Origin: Boswellia sacra
Taxonomy: Eukaryota; Streptophyta; Magnoliopsida; Sapindales; Burseraceae
DNA: 64,000 bases
Reading direction: 5' to 3'
NCBI GenBank assembly: GCA_013180625.2
Contig: SNVD02013729.1
Coordinates: forward strand, 21,017-85,016
The position numbers were made by a program, and so were the translations under genes. The notes below the pieces were generated by a model. That model was given only the letters and a program-made list of their open reading frames with translations. It was not told the origin of the DNA and made no database searches. Position 1 is the stretch's first letter. Every line of letters starts with the position of its first letter. Below, one piece after another: positions 11,690 to 23,458 of the stretch.

Positions 11690-11962
11690 ATCCCCCCCTC
11701 AAACAAAGGACCATACTATTTTGTATTTTTTTTTCCCGAGCCTCCCCACAAATGATCATTCATTTGTATGCTTCATCGAGGCCTTTGTCTACCTCGAGAG
11801 CCATCCGTCTTGCTTCTTGATGCAGGACTCCAGAGCTTGCTCTATCATGTCCCCAAATAGAGCTCAACCATGGATTCGGGGGCCCACCACCTTTTGTTTG
11901 GGTCTGAGAATTTTCATCACGTATTCTCCTAGCTAAGTCTGGGCCTGAGCTCTGATACCACT

Positions 11963-12153
11963 TGTAGGGTTTCTATGGACAGCCCAAAACTCCACATTGG
12001 TATGATATTGTCCACTTTAGGCCTAAGCCCTCATGGATTTGTTTTTGGATTCTACCCAAAAGGCCTCATATCAATGGAATGCTTGTCCACACTTATATGC
12101 CCATGATCTTCCCCAAGTCTAGCCAACGTGGGACTTTGGTTGCACACCCAATA
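11963..12153 (-). repeat. TRIM 5' LTR
   Basis: A 191-bp partner repeat, plus-strand limits TGTAGGG to CCCAATA; the last CA has mutated to TA. Next to the primer binding site. Confidence 0.9.
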
Positions 12154-13199
12154 ATAAATATCCTCAATATTAAAGTATATAATATCCATTATTAGATTTT
12201 CTGTGTAAATAAATTAAAAATAAATAATTAGGTTAATATTTATACATGAAGCTAATATAAAATTTTTAAAAAGCATGTTAAATTAGAATCTAATTTTACT
12301 AAATAAATTTTTTTATTATACAATATTGTTATAAAATATACACAATTATAAAGTTATGTTTATTAAGATACATAATTAATAATTTATTATATATAGTTAA
12401 TCTTTAATTTTTTTCCTTAAAAAGTAAACAATACATATTAATATCATATTATGATATTATTAAATTAATATAGAATTTTTGAAATAAATAAATATTTTAA
12501 TATATAAATTACATATTGAAAAATTAAAAAAATTTGCAGAAACTGTTATTGGCGAACCATTGTTCTTCACCACTCGTGATGAATGAAGCTTGCATCTGGA
12601 TGTCACTGTCGACTCCATTAGGATTGCCGTCTAATGATCAATCTGTCTGTGCAACTTTCATCTTCGAAGAAGTCATTGTTTTGCCATAAGTAGTGGGCCT
12701 TTTTGTTTGAATTTGCCGTTCAACTTCTCTTCTACAGATAAATGATGCATCCAATGCCAATGCTATTGCCTCCGATGAGTAGATCGTTGATTAAGGATCT
12801 TCTTAAAAATTGGCGGTGATGCCAAACCTGTGAATGCACTGACACTTGTAGACAACGCCAACCAAAAACAATTTTTTCAAAAATTACACATTTTTTAATT
12901 TTTGAAAAATATAAATTAATCACAATAATTTTGATCAATTATTAAAATGAGATTAATTTAAAACACATAAAAAATATCCAAGATTAGTTTAGTAATTTAA
13001 TATATTATTTTCAGGGAAACCAAATTTCCTACCAAAGTTGAGAGAAAATACAATTATCAGAAATTTAAGAAATTATATTGTTTGTAATCCATTTTCCTTC
13101 CACAACTATATATTAATCAAGCAAAACAAAGAAAATGAAACCATTTTCCTTTCTCACCTTTTTAATGCAACCGAAAAGCAGAATTAACTAGTAATTAAT

Positions 13200-13948
13200 G
13201 ATAAGCTTTTCATCTTGTTATGTCGATAAGTAATGCTACATGTACAAAGTTGGTATCTCAATTTTATGTTTTAAGTGAGCTGCTAGCATATCAATCCAAG
13301 TAACTCACCATATCACACCTCTTGATTAAATTGATTAACTATCTATTATCATTTTAGCAGGCACGTCACTTAGGGCATACATATAGCAGTACTATTATAT
13401 CAATATTATTAGAGTTGCATGAAGGATTGCGATGCATTCCTAGCGATGTGCAATTACTTCATTTTAGCCACCAATTACAAGAATATCTAGAGCGGAATCA
13501 AAGAATTTCGAATATGACGTAATATGTGAGAATGAAGCATGAACTTGGGAGGACGTAACTACCAAATACAATATCTGTCCCTTGTCTAATCAGTTGCTAA
13601 CAAATTAATCACTAAAATAATATGATGTTAAATGAGTTTATTGTTTCATTCGCCATGTGTTTAATCATGATATTTCTAGATGAGAAGAACGTATCTCATT
13701 ATCTATATATTCATCCAAATAAAATCTCATAATATATACATTTTATTGGATAGGTAAACGGCTGATTAATTTCTTTGTTTTATCTTATTAATGGATTAGA
13801 TTAAGTTTATTAACTGAGTATTGTATACTAATTAACCATATATTTGATGATATTAAGCCAATTCTTATCATAATACTGATCATTGATCAACCATAGTTTT
13901 TCTCAATTTTCAGTTAACTGACTGATTATACATATACATATATGTTTA

Positions 13949-13997
<49 letters not shown>

Positions 13998-14290
13998 ATA
14001 TCAAACAAGGGATGAGACTTGAGAAATTAATACATGCATTACCATATATATAGTTTTTACAATTGCCCACATAATAATTAGTTAGGTACTAGTACCTCTT
14101 TATTTGAAAGGTGAGACATATGCAATTTTATTTGGCTGGGATGGAATTGAAGTTGAATGCCAATAGGAAATGGATACAAAATAGCACTGTACAAAAACAT
14201 GAATGTAGGGAATTGAAACATAGGTTGAATGAGAAACATTATTTCAGGAAACGGAGATTGATAATTTAATTGTAGTAAAAGCTAACTATG
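13200..14290. other. Intergenic AT-rich DNA with TG/TA microsatellite
   Basis: No gene seen. A compound (TG)n(TA)n microsatellite lies at about 13949-13995. A short imperfect inverted pair (13231 aatgctacatgtac and about 13380 gtactattata) may be a MITE remnant. Confidence 0.5.
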
Positions 14291-14292
14291 TT

Positions 14293-15494
14293 TAGCGGCT
14301 GAATGTTTTTTACAATACTTTTCACTTAATTCCATTTAAACTTAAGATTTAAGTGAACTATTTCTGTTTATTTTTTTTAATATTCAATTTTTTTAGCGGT
14401 GTGTCACTTATTTCAAAAAGTGAAAATTTATCACTTTTTTTTCTTTCTAATGTTTGAATTATGTTTTATTACTAAAATTACCCTATATTTCTTTTTTTTT
14501 TTTTAATTTGGAAAGTGGCTATTGGGCAGTGGCCGCCATTGTTGTTGCTGGTTGCTGGTGTATGATGCATTCTGCGGCATTGCCCATGCCGCTGTGATCT
14601 TTGTTGGTCGACTGTGCAGATTTTGTAAAGGTCATTGATGATTAAGGCAGCAATCTACGAGATCGGATGTTTAATCATGGCAGCATGAGCGGTGACGTTG
14701 AATGTGCCATACCATTGGCAGTTGGCAATGGCAATGGCAATCTAACGACCCCTTTGTTTTCTATTTTTAAAAAATTAAATTAATAAATGTTAATTATTTT
14801 ACCATTACAATTTAAAATATAAAAATAATTTATTTATTTTTAATTTAAGTTAAATTTTTAATTTTTTAAAAACATTGTATATTTTAGCATTTTATATTAA
14901 AATAGTCAACATCACCGAACTCACGACAGATTTTAGTATTTTTAATTTTTATATTTCATTAAAAATAAATAAATAAAAGATTTTTATTTATAAATTTATC
15001 TATTTAATTCATCATAATATATTTACCATGTTAAAGATGATATGTACTTTTATAATAGCTAATTTTATTATTAATTATTGATTATTATTGTTATTAATAT
15101 TTTAATTTAATTTTGTTAAGTATTCAATTTTTAAAGTATTTTCTATATTCAATATTATGGTAAAATAAGTTATATTTAAATTAATTTATCAACTTAAGAC
15201 TTATTGAAAAATTAAAAACAAACATATCATAAAGTGATATAAAAATAAGTGCTATAGTTTATGAACTTGAACAAATCTACCACAAATTGGCCTACTAAGT
15301 ATACTTTATGAATAAAAATCATCGCTCACTTCTAAATAATTTTTAAATTATAAGTAAATTTAATAATAACAGCATTTTTATATTAATAAATTATTTAAAT
15401 AATAATTGTATCATAGTACACGACCAGTCCAATACTAATAAGTGCTAATTAATAAGCATTTAAAAGTGTTAAGTGAAGAAAACATATAGCCCCG
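14293..15494. mobile_element. Candidate non-autonomous DNA element
   Basis: The left end ggctgaatgttttttac resembles the reverse complement of the right end (ggctatatgttttcttcac). The interior is AT-rich except for a GC-richer block at 14520-14760 without a recognisable frame. No target duplication was found, so this is only a candidate. Confidence 0.25.
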
Positions 15495-15685
15495 TAGTCA
15501 ACTTTAACAAATCTGTCACAAGCTGGCCTACGACGTATATTTTATGGAGAAAATAAAATATCATCACTCACTTTTAAATAATTTTTAAATTTTAAGCAAA
15601 TTTAAAATTTAATAACAACATCAATTTTTATATAATAAATTATTAAAACAATATTTATATCATAGCACACGACCAGTCCGATACT
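15255..15685. repeat. Two diverged direct copies of a ~185-bp sequence
   Basis: Copy 1 (15255-15437) and copy 2 (15496-15685) share, in order, an aacaaatct block, a tggcctac block, tcactcacttnn-taaataatttttaaat and the end cacgaccagtcc. They are separated by about 58 bases that resemble the end of the candidate element to the left. Confidence 0.7.
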
Positions 15686-15689
15686 GCAC

Positions 15690-16140
15690 TACGCCTCTGC
15701 ACCAAATCTAAATTAGTTAGTTAGCTCGAACTCACAATACTCCAATCAGAATGGCCAGAGACAGTCTTAGGTAGGATGAGGACAGAATAGTCATTTTGTA
15801 TCACCTACTGACCTCCATAGATTGAGAGACGTGCCTGCCCTTTCGTATTCTTCTATTATTTATCTTTCACCTAAGACAAAGAGGAGACTATCTATACGAC
15901 TCCTACTCACCTCTTTTTCTTTCTTTCCAATCTAAAAGTGGTTTTCCGGCTACGGTTTTGAGGTAAAGTTAGTGGTTTTACGCTCTTTGTTTTTGTTGTG
16001 ATTCTTTTTTTTTCTTAATCTGCTTTGGATCTGATCCGTTAGGTATTGAATAATTGTTTGCTAATCGGCTCTCGGTACTGTTGTTTTAGGCTAAGAATTT
16101 TGGTTGTGTTTGTTTGGTTTTAGTTATTGCTTTTGTGTAG
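15690..16140 (+). other. Leader-like exon and intron start, gene not recognised
   Basis: A block less AT-rich than its surroundings ends in ggctacggttttgag followed by gtaaag, a good splice donor near 15962. A T-rich intron-like stretch follows and ends with an acceptor-like tgtgtag at about 16140. It could be the 5' leader of the decayed MRS2-like gene downstream, but no protein evidence connects them. Confidence 0.25.
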
Positions 16141-16485
16141 ATCGCTAGACGGAACGACATATTAAAAAATATGCGAGCTGATTTGCTAGGCTACCTGCCA
16201 AAATAGTTTACCGACAGCATAAGAAGTCATTCTTATGTGTAGCATATAGGGCCAAGTCTCCCGAACGATCATAGTACGGCCGCTCATCTAATATCAAATC
16301 AATCGGTAGACCTCACTTCCCTTCCCTTCCCCTGTACTATAGAGTATCTAGAGAAGATAGTACGGGGCCTTGCCCTTAATTTAATTTAGTTTAGACGCGG
16401 CTCGAATGCCTGTACGCATGCTTCTTTTGAATGTTGTGTGGTCTATGACATCAGGTAGCCAACAATGGAAGAATGAGCCAAGTGG
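16141..16485. other. Candidate organelle-derived (mitochondrial-like) insert
   Basis: Higher GC than the neighbours, no codon bias, and a texture like plant mitochondrial spacer DNA (for example cgaacgatcatagtacggcc and pyrimidine blocks cttcccttcccttcccc). It begins abruptly after an acceptor-like tgtgtag. Recognition is by impression only; a search would settle it. Confidence 0.3.
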
Positions 16486-16490
16486 GTTAA

Positions 16491-17047
16491 TGTTATGCAC
16501 GGCGGAAGTGATAACCAACAGAACAACCAAGTGCACAACACAAACTATGCTAGATAATTGAATATAATAGCAAGTAAAGAGACAACCAATCAATCAACAA
16601 TGCAAAATAGAAAGAACACCAAGATTTAATGAGGTTCGGTATAAATACCTACGTCCTCGGACACCGCTGAAGAAACTTTCCACTATCTTCAAAGAGAACT
16701 ACAAACTTTTGGGCCACAATACAAATACCACAACTATTGGATCAAACTGTAATTACTCGAATAGTTGGACCAAACTGTAATTACCTAAATAATTAGGAAA
16801 TACTACAAATACCCAAAACAAAAGGGGAAAAAGCAAATATTACAAACTTTAAGGTCCTTAATGAAAGGTCCTCAAACTATGAGGTCTTATATGTGAGACC
16901 TTACAAATAGAAGGGGTGGAAGAGAATTTTCAATGGGACACTTAAACTTCTCTCATGTGGCTTCTTTTATAAGCCCACATGAGACCCATGCTTTGCAACT
17001 TAACCAATGTGGGATCTCTCCCACTTGCATATGAGCCACACTCAACA
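16491..17047 (-). repeat. 3' LTR of copia copy A
   Basis: A 557-bp LTR, plus-strand limits TGTTATGC to CTCAACA. Contains a TATA-like tttataag near 16968 (minus-strand sense). Confidence 0.93.
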
Positions 17048-17148
17048 AATCTCCACCTTGGCAAATATGCCGACCTATCATAAATTTCTTCTTTTTCTCA
17101 CATTCTCTATCACAACTGTAATGCCTCCAAATGTGCTCAATGACGCGG

Positions 17149-17793
17149 TCAAACTCGTACAATGTTGATCAAGTCCAAACAATGACTGAACTTGATCGCT
17201 GTCACAACCTTAGTCAACATATCTGCGAAATTCTCGGCAGTCTCAATCTTCTGAAGTAAGATTCTCCCTTCATTAATAATTGCCCACACAAAATGATACC
17301 GAACATCAATATGCTTCGTACGAACATGGAACACTGGATTCTTCGCTAAATGGATAGCACTCTGACTGTCAGAATAAAGAGTGATCTTCTTCTGTTCAAT
17401 TCCCAATTCATCCAGCAGTCCCGGTAACCAAACAGCTTCCTTCACAGCCTTTGTCATTGCCATATACTCTGCCTCTATAGTAGACAAAGCCACTATAGAC
17501 TGTAAAGTAGACTTCCAACTCACTGGTGCTCTTGCAAGAGCAAACACACAACCGGTTGTTGACCGACATTTATCTAAATCACCAACATAATCTGAATCAA
17601 CATAACCAATAGCATACTGACCACATGTATCATCCCTCTCAAAGACTAAGTCAACATCTACGGTTTTCAACAAATACCGTAGAATCCATTTCACTGCTTG
17701 CCAATGTCCTTTACCAGGATCATGCATATACTTGCTCACAACTCCAACTGCATGTGAAATGTCGGGTCTTGTACACACTATAGCATATATCAA
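17149..17793 (-). pseudogene. pol: RNase H of copia copy A
   Basis: Open for 214 codons: TRPDISHAVGVVSKYM, a [18 protein letters not shown] block, [48 protein letters not shown], and the [11 protein letters not shown] tail. The catalytic Asp-Glu-Asp residues are visible. It ends just upstream of the polypurine tract, as expected for the 3' end of a copia polyprotein. Confidence 0.85.
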
Positions 17794-17851
17794 GCTACCA
17801 ACTGCATTAGCTTACGGAACTCAAGACATATACTCTCGTTCCTCATCTGTA

Positions 17852-18664
17852 CTAGGGGGATAAAGATGCACTGAGCTTCAAATAAGGAGCAAGTGGGGTA
17901 CTTACAGGTTTAGACTGTTCTGTAATGCCAAACCGTTGTAATACCTTCTTCAGATACTGCTTTTGAGTCAAACAAATCTTGCTTCTCCCTCTATCTCTGC
18001 TAATCTCTATGCCTAGAATCTTCTTAGCTTCACCCAAATCTTTCATCTCAAACTCTCAATTCAACTGAGTCTTTAACTTTGTAATTTCTTCAACATTCGT
18101 CGAAGCTATCAACATATCATCAACATACAAGAGTAGATAAATGAAATAACCATCATGTAGCCTCTGAAAATACACACAATTATCAAATTTGTTTCTTGTG
18201 TACCTTTGACCCATCATAAACCGATCAAATCGCTTGTATCACTGTCTGGGAGATTGCTTCAAACCATAAAGCAATCTTTTCAGTTTGCAAACCAAATTTT
18301 CCTTACCAGCAACTTTGAATCCCTCTGGCTGAGTCATATAGATTTCCTCTTCCAAGTCACCATGTAAAAATGTAGTTTTTACATCCAATTGAACTAGTTC
18401 CATATTCATCTGAGCTACCAAGGCCAACAAAATTCTAATGGAAGAATGTTTCACAACTGGAGAAAATACCTCATTGTAGTCAATTCCTTCCCTTTGAGCA
18501 TAGCCTTTAGCCACCAACCTTGCCTTGTCGCGGATGTCATTCTTGTCAGGAAATCCATCTTTCTTCGCATATACCCATTTGCACCCAATTGCCTTTTTAC
18601 CCTTTGGTAGTTGAGCTAGCTCCCAAGTTTCATTCTTTTGAAGAGACTGTATCTCTTCGCTCAT
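17852..18664 (-). pseudogene. pol: Reverse transcriptase of copia copy A (broken)
   Basis: Reads SLQKNETWELAQLPKGKKAI, KARLVAKGYAQREG, FSPVVKHSSIRILLALVAQ, VQLDVKTTFLHGDLEEEIYM and YGLKQSPRQ, then an in-frame stop at 18239. The YVDDMLIAST active-site region is recognisable downstream and the frame resumes as KDLGEAKKILGIEISRDRGR. At least two interruptions make it inactive. Confidence 0.85.
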
Positions 18665-19059
18665 AGCTGTCTTCCACTCATCAACTTCAGAACATCTGAC
18701 TACCTCTCTATAAGTGGAAGGAACATCAGCATCTATAATTGGAAGAATCTATATCAGCAAATCGAGCAGGTCTACGAATCTCACGTCTTGGCCTATTAAC
18801 TGCAATAGATTCTTGTTGCTATTGAGGTTCCCGAGTAGAACCCTCTCCATCATCTCTCAAATCTCCCTCTGTCACAGGAGTACCATTATCTGTCTCAATA
18901 GATCTAACTGGGTTTAATATCGTCGTTTCAAACTCCACCTGTTGCTGAGTATGCTCCACCTGCTATGGAGTACCATTCACCTTTGTCTGGTTTTCTGATT
19001 TCTTCAACATTGAAGACTCATCAAATGTCACATCTCGACTGTATACAATTTTCCTCGAA

Positions 19060-19962
19060 CTAGGACACCAAAGGCGATATCCTTTTAGCAAATCCCAAGA
19101 AAATCGCTTTCTTGGCTCTAGGATCTAGCTTAGATTCTTTCAAATGATAATATACAGGAGAACCAAAAATATGTAAAGAATTATAATCAGAAACAGGTTG
19201 TCCAGACCATACCTCTAATGGAGTTCTATCATCAATAGCAGCTGAAGGTATACGATTAATGAGATGACATGCATAAGTCGCAGCCTCAGCCCAAAATTCC
19301 TTGCCCAACCTAGCATTGGACAACATACATCGAACTTTCTCCAGCAATGTCCGGTTCATGCGTTCTACCACCTCATTCTGCTGCGGTGTACCTCTAACAG
19401 TAAAATGACGTACAATACCTTCATTTCGACACAATTTCAAAAACTGATCACTGCAATACTCACCACCATTATCTGTTCTGAGATGCTTGATCTTCTTGCC
19501 AGTTTGTGTCTCAATCATCTTTTTCCATTTAAGGAAAGCACCGAGTACATCATCTTTTGATTTCAAACAGTACACCCAAGTTCTTCTGGAAAAGTCATCA
19601 ACAAAAGTAACAAAGTAGTGCCTACCTCCCATAGATGCGGTTTTAGTAGGTCCCCACACATCTGAGTGAACATAATCAAGAATACCCTTGGTATTATGAA
19701 TAACGGTGCCAAATTTCACTCTCTTATGCTTTTCTAGAACATAATGCTCACAGAAATCCAGTTTGTAGGTCTTTGCACCTTTCAATAAGCTTCGTTTCAC
19801 CAAACTGAATAAGACTTTCTCACCTGCATGTCCTAAACGCATATGCCACAGTCTCATGATCTCAGAATCTGTATCATTATCAGAAACCATAACCGCTGAT
19901 CCAATAACCGTACAACCATTATAGTAATACAAGTTGTTCCTCATAGTGCCTTTCAATACCAT
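19060..19962 (-). pseudogene. pol: Integrase of copia copy A
   Basis: Gag-pre-integrase domain with LWHMRLGHAGEK and CEHYVL (HHCC zinc site; the second half normally reads CEHCVL, so one cysteine is changed to tyrosine here). The catalytic core has DVWGPTKTAS, VDDFSRRTW, LRTDNGGEYCS and the glutamate block QNEVVERMNRTLLEKVR. The D,D-35-E residues are present. The frame stops at 19060, within the linker before RT. Copy B has the cysteine intact (CEHCVLG), so the change is private to this copy. Confidence 0.85.
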
Positions 19963-19995
19963 AAGAGCGCCTGAAGTGACCCTCAGAATACCATC

Positions 19996-21135
19996 TCAAA
20001 TAGATATACCATAGCCTTTAGATTCTAAGGCTCCCAAAGAGATGAGATTCTTCTTCAACTGCGGTACATACCGAATATCTGTCAGAACTCTAGTCAGTCC
20101 ATCATGATTCCTCAATCGGATCGAACCTATCCCAGCAGTATGGCAAATATCATCATTGCCCATATACACAATTCCACAATCAAGCTCCTCAAACTGAAAG
20201 AACCATTCTCTATGTGGACACATATGATAAGTACAACCCGAATCCATAATCCACTCATCAAAACTAGAAGTGGATGGATGACCAACTAGACATATATCTG
20301 ACTCACTATCATCCTCACGCTCAACAACACATGCATCAGAAACAGCCTTGCCGTTATCTTTCTTTTTCAACTTAGGACAATCTTTCTTCCAATGCCCTTT
20401 CTCACGACAAAAGGCACACTCATCTTTTCCTAATCTACCCCTCGACCAAGATTTTCTCCTTTTTCCTGGTTTCCTACTTTGACTATGCCCTCTCACTGTC
20501 AATGCATCTACTGACTCATCTCTATATTTCCTTTGGTCTTTCTCACGAATTTCATAATTCAACAAAGAAGAACAAACTTCTTCAAAAGATAGTTTATCTT
20601 TCCCATGGATAAGAGTAATGCACAAATGATCTAATTCATCCGGAAGTGAGCCAATCAATAGCATAGCCTTAATTTCATCTTTGAAGGTTTCATCTAAGTT
20701 TAACAAATCAGCAATTAACTTATTAAGCTCATCAATATGAGAACTGATGCTCATACCTGGTTTCAACTGGAGACAGAACAATCTCTTCAATAGGTACAGC
20801 CGATTCTCATTGCTTTTCTTCATATATTTGTTCTCCAACGCCTTCCATAATTTGTTTGCAAATGTCTCCTTTGTGAACGGATACTTTTGTTCTCTACACA
20901 AGCAAGAGCGAATCAACCCACAAGCTTTTATATTTAGCCTGTCCCAATCTCTTGCACTAATATCTTCTAGTTTTGTTTCTTCCCAAACAATATCCAAATC
21001 TTGCTGATACAACTCGTCCAACACCTTACTCTGCCATAAGCCGAAATTATTTCGGCCATCAAATTTTTCAACATCTATTTTTGCATTTGTCACAGTCACT
21101 GTCTTCTCAGGTACAGTTGACGATGAAGCCATCAC
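19996..21135 (-). pseudogene. gag: gag-protease of copia copy A
   Basis: The longest surviving frame of this element, about 378 codons from an ATG at 21130-21132. Gag starts with the sequence KIDVEKFDGRNNFGLWQSKV, typical of the Tnt1/Tork type, followed by the capsid (UBN2-like) region with LLIGSLPDELDHL, then a CCHC knuckle (CAFCREKGHWKKDC, near 20400). The aspartic protease motif is WIMDSGCTYHMCPH near 20230. The frame ends at a stop near 19996, after which the gag-pre-integrase region continues in the next open stretch. Structural and processing part of a virus-like particle; intact in itself but not joined to pol. Confidence 0.88.
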
Positions 21136-21297
21136 TGCCTCTCACAAATAAGCTCGATACATAAATCAACAATAACCCAGCTCCAACAAACTATTATATT
21201 CAACAACTAGCAATCCAAAATCAATAGCCCATAACAGTAGTAAATGCTTCAATGAAATAGCCACTAACTACCTAAAACCTTTGGCTCTGATACCAAT

Positions 21298-21854
21298 TAT
21301 TATGCACAACAGAAGCGATAACCAACAAAACAACCAAGTGCACAACACAAACTATGCTAGATAATTGAATATAATAGCAACTAAAGAGGCAACCAATCAA
21401 CCAACAATGCAAAATAGAAAGAACACCAAGATTTAACGAGGTTCGGTATAAATACCTACGTCCTCGGGCACCGCTGAAGAAACTTTCCACTATCTTCAAA
21501 GAGAACTACAAACTTTTGAGCCACAATACAAATACCACAACTATTGGGTCAAACTGTAATTACCCGAATAGTTGGGTCAAACTGTAATTACCCAAATAAT
21601 TGGGCAATACTACAAATACCCAAAACAAAAGGGGAAAAAGCAAATATTACAAACTTTAAGGTCCTTAATAAAAGGTCCTTAAACTATGAGGTCTTATATG
21701 TGAGACCTTACAAATAGAGGGGGTGGAAGAGAATTTCCAATGGGACACTTAAACTTCTCTCATGTGACTTCTTTTATAAGCACACATGAGACCCATGCTT
21801 TGCAACTTAACCAATGTGGGATCTCTTCCACTTGCATATGAGCCACACTCAATA
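21298..21854 (-). repeat. 5' LTR of copia copy A
   Basis: A 557-bp partner LTR with mutated termini (TATTATGC to CTCAATA). Beside the primer binding site. Confidence 0.93.
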
Positions 21855-22390
21855 GTTAACATGTTAATTTGCTCTTCTTCATCGAGTTTGTTTTGCATTT
21901 GGACAACGATACCCCACCACCTGCCTACGTAGGCACTGAAACTTTTGTCAACTTTCCGATTTAGAGTCTTGAGATCTGATCTTTAGGTTTGGTTTTAGAT
22001 ATTTGACTCTTTGAATATTTGTTTATATAGTAGCTTGTGGTTTGCTTTTGAAATTTCTTTATTTGTTTATATAGTTGTTTATGTGCTTTTGGTTTTGTAA
22101 AGTTAAATGTCCCCTGTTCTTTTGGTTCTTTTCATGTTTTGCAATTATTTCACTTGAACAGATGAGACACACTTTTTTTTGCACAATTCACATATCTAGA
22201 ATAAGAGTAAACGATTTCTTGCAAAGCCGGAATGACTGCACTCTACCGCCTTCCCTCAAAACGTCTACCAAGCCCTTCTTTCGGTGGCTGATCAACGTAT
22301 CTTTCTTCCCCTTTTCCTTAACTTGAATGGAAGGACATTTTGATTCGCCCTAAGTGGTAACCAAGACCCCACTGAATGGATAGCCTTTTT
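21855..22390. other. Intron-like or intergenic sequence
   Basis: T-rich sequence with no convincing frame. It continues the sequence interrupted by copia copy A (target GTTAA). Confidence 0.4.
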
Positions 22391-22830
22391 TAGGGAAAAG
22401 TTGATTCGTCTTTACTTCATTAGGATTTATATGTAACCCTCCCTTGGTGATTGAGGGTCTTTTGGATAAACTGTTTGTGAATTTCTATTGTTGCAAAATG
22501 GATATGGCAAATTAGATTTTTCATCTTCTCCAATCAAGTTATGTATATCTTTTTCTTTTTTCATGAAATGTATACCATTTTTAACTAAAGGTATTGAACT
22601 GGAGTGCGGATCTGCTTTGCTGGATAATTGTTTGCAAAATGGCTTTAAGTTAGTTTTGATTTTAACTTTGTGTTATTTTAGAAATGAATTCTGGTGCCGG
22701 ATTATTATTTTTGAATACAGTGACAAACTTGTTTCTTCTCTTATATTGAGGTCACTGAATTTGAAATTGGCAACACAGGTACATACTTTGTTCATATTGC
22801 AATATCTAAATGGTGTTTTTATATTTCTTT
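22078..22830. repeat. Duplicated segment, copy 1
   Basis: Shares an ordered series of blocks with 31977-32585, such as gattgagggtctttnggataaac, tgcaaaatggatat, gttatgtatatcttttt, aaatggctttaag and catattgcaatatc. Copy 1 has about 210 extra bases (22180-22390) missing from copy 2. It looks non-coding. Confidence 0.75.
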
Positions 22831-23458
22831 CCATTTGTTGTACTGCATCTTTTGTTGTCAGTTTTACCGATTAGATATTTGATAGTGATGAATATGTTTG
22901 GCACGTTATGCTTGTCGGGAAACTCTTTATCTTATTTTTTAAGCCGTACAAAGATTTACTGAAAAATCTGTTTCTTCCATTCTATGGATTCCTAGTATGT
23001 TGTTGTCTGTTTGCCAAACCCTTGTATGTAATTTATTATCTTTTTATATAAATAATTAGCTTCTTGAATTTTGTTTTAGATTGTTAGTGTTTGACTTTGT
23101 AAAGATCAAGTTATTATTTAGTAATATACTATTTTGTGTGTAAATTACTACTTTTTCTCTGACAAATCAATCAACTAATAAGTGAATTGGTTTAAATCTA
23201 TATTGTTATGATAATTTAATATAGTTTTGAGTATGAATCAAAGCTTCTGACTTTTGAGTAGAAGTTGTTTCATATTTAACCCATTTTATTTGTTGCTTAC
23301 GAATTTTAAACAAGTTTTTCAGGAAAGTATAATATACTTGGAAACATGGATATGACAGTGTTACTAAAGAGAGACCAAATTCTTTCTTCAAGGGTGTTGG
23401 TTAGCAAGGATGGAAGTGTTGGAAACGTAAGATGGGAAAGGAATAAGATAATTAATGG

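Larger units (their letters stand above)
11499..12153 (-). mobile_element. TRIM (terminal-repeat retrotransposon in miniature), 655 bp, complete
   Basis: Two direct repeats of exactly 191 bp (11499-11689 and 11963-12153) enclose a 273-bp interior and are flanked by the 5-bp duplication ATAAA (11494-11498 and 12154-12158). On the minus strand the primer binding site TGGTATCAGAGC (complement at 11949-11960) lies two bases from one LTR, and a polypurine tract (complement of the C-run at 11690-11700) abuts the other. The LTR contains a TATA-like ggtatataag. There is no coding capacity, so movement needed enzymes from another element. Confidence 0.92.
11340..13185. mobile_element. Probable inverted-repeat DNA element, host of the TRIM
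   Basis: The left arm from about 11346 (ttttctgttgcgagaaagg) and the reverse complement of the right arm (13050-13185, ttttcggttgc then gagaaaggaaaa) share a long purine-rich similarity, including tttcattt and tgcttgat blocks. Between them lie a GC-richer island (12540-12870) without a recognisable protein and the TRIM inserted just inside the left arm. No clear target duplication was found. Mutator-like or hAT-like origin is possible but not shown. Confidence 0.4.
16491..21854 (-). mobile_element. Ty1/copia element, Tork/Tnt1-like, full length (copy A)
   Basis: Two 557-bp LTRs (16491-17047 and 21298-21854) and a perfect 5-bp target duplication GTTAA on both flanks define a complete 5364-bp element. 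In minus-strand sense the primer binding site is TGGTATCAGAGC (complement at 21284-21295) and the polypurine tract is ccaaggtggagatt (complement at 17048-17061). Order: gag, protease, integrase, reverse transcriptase, RNase H. Coding frames are broken, so this copy is not autonomous. The same family occurs at 26320-31701. Confidence 0.95.
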
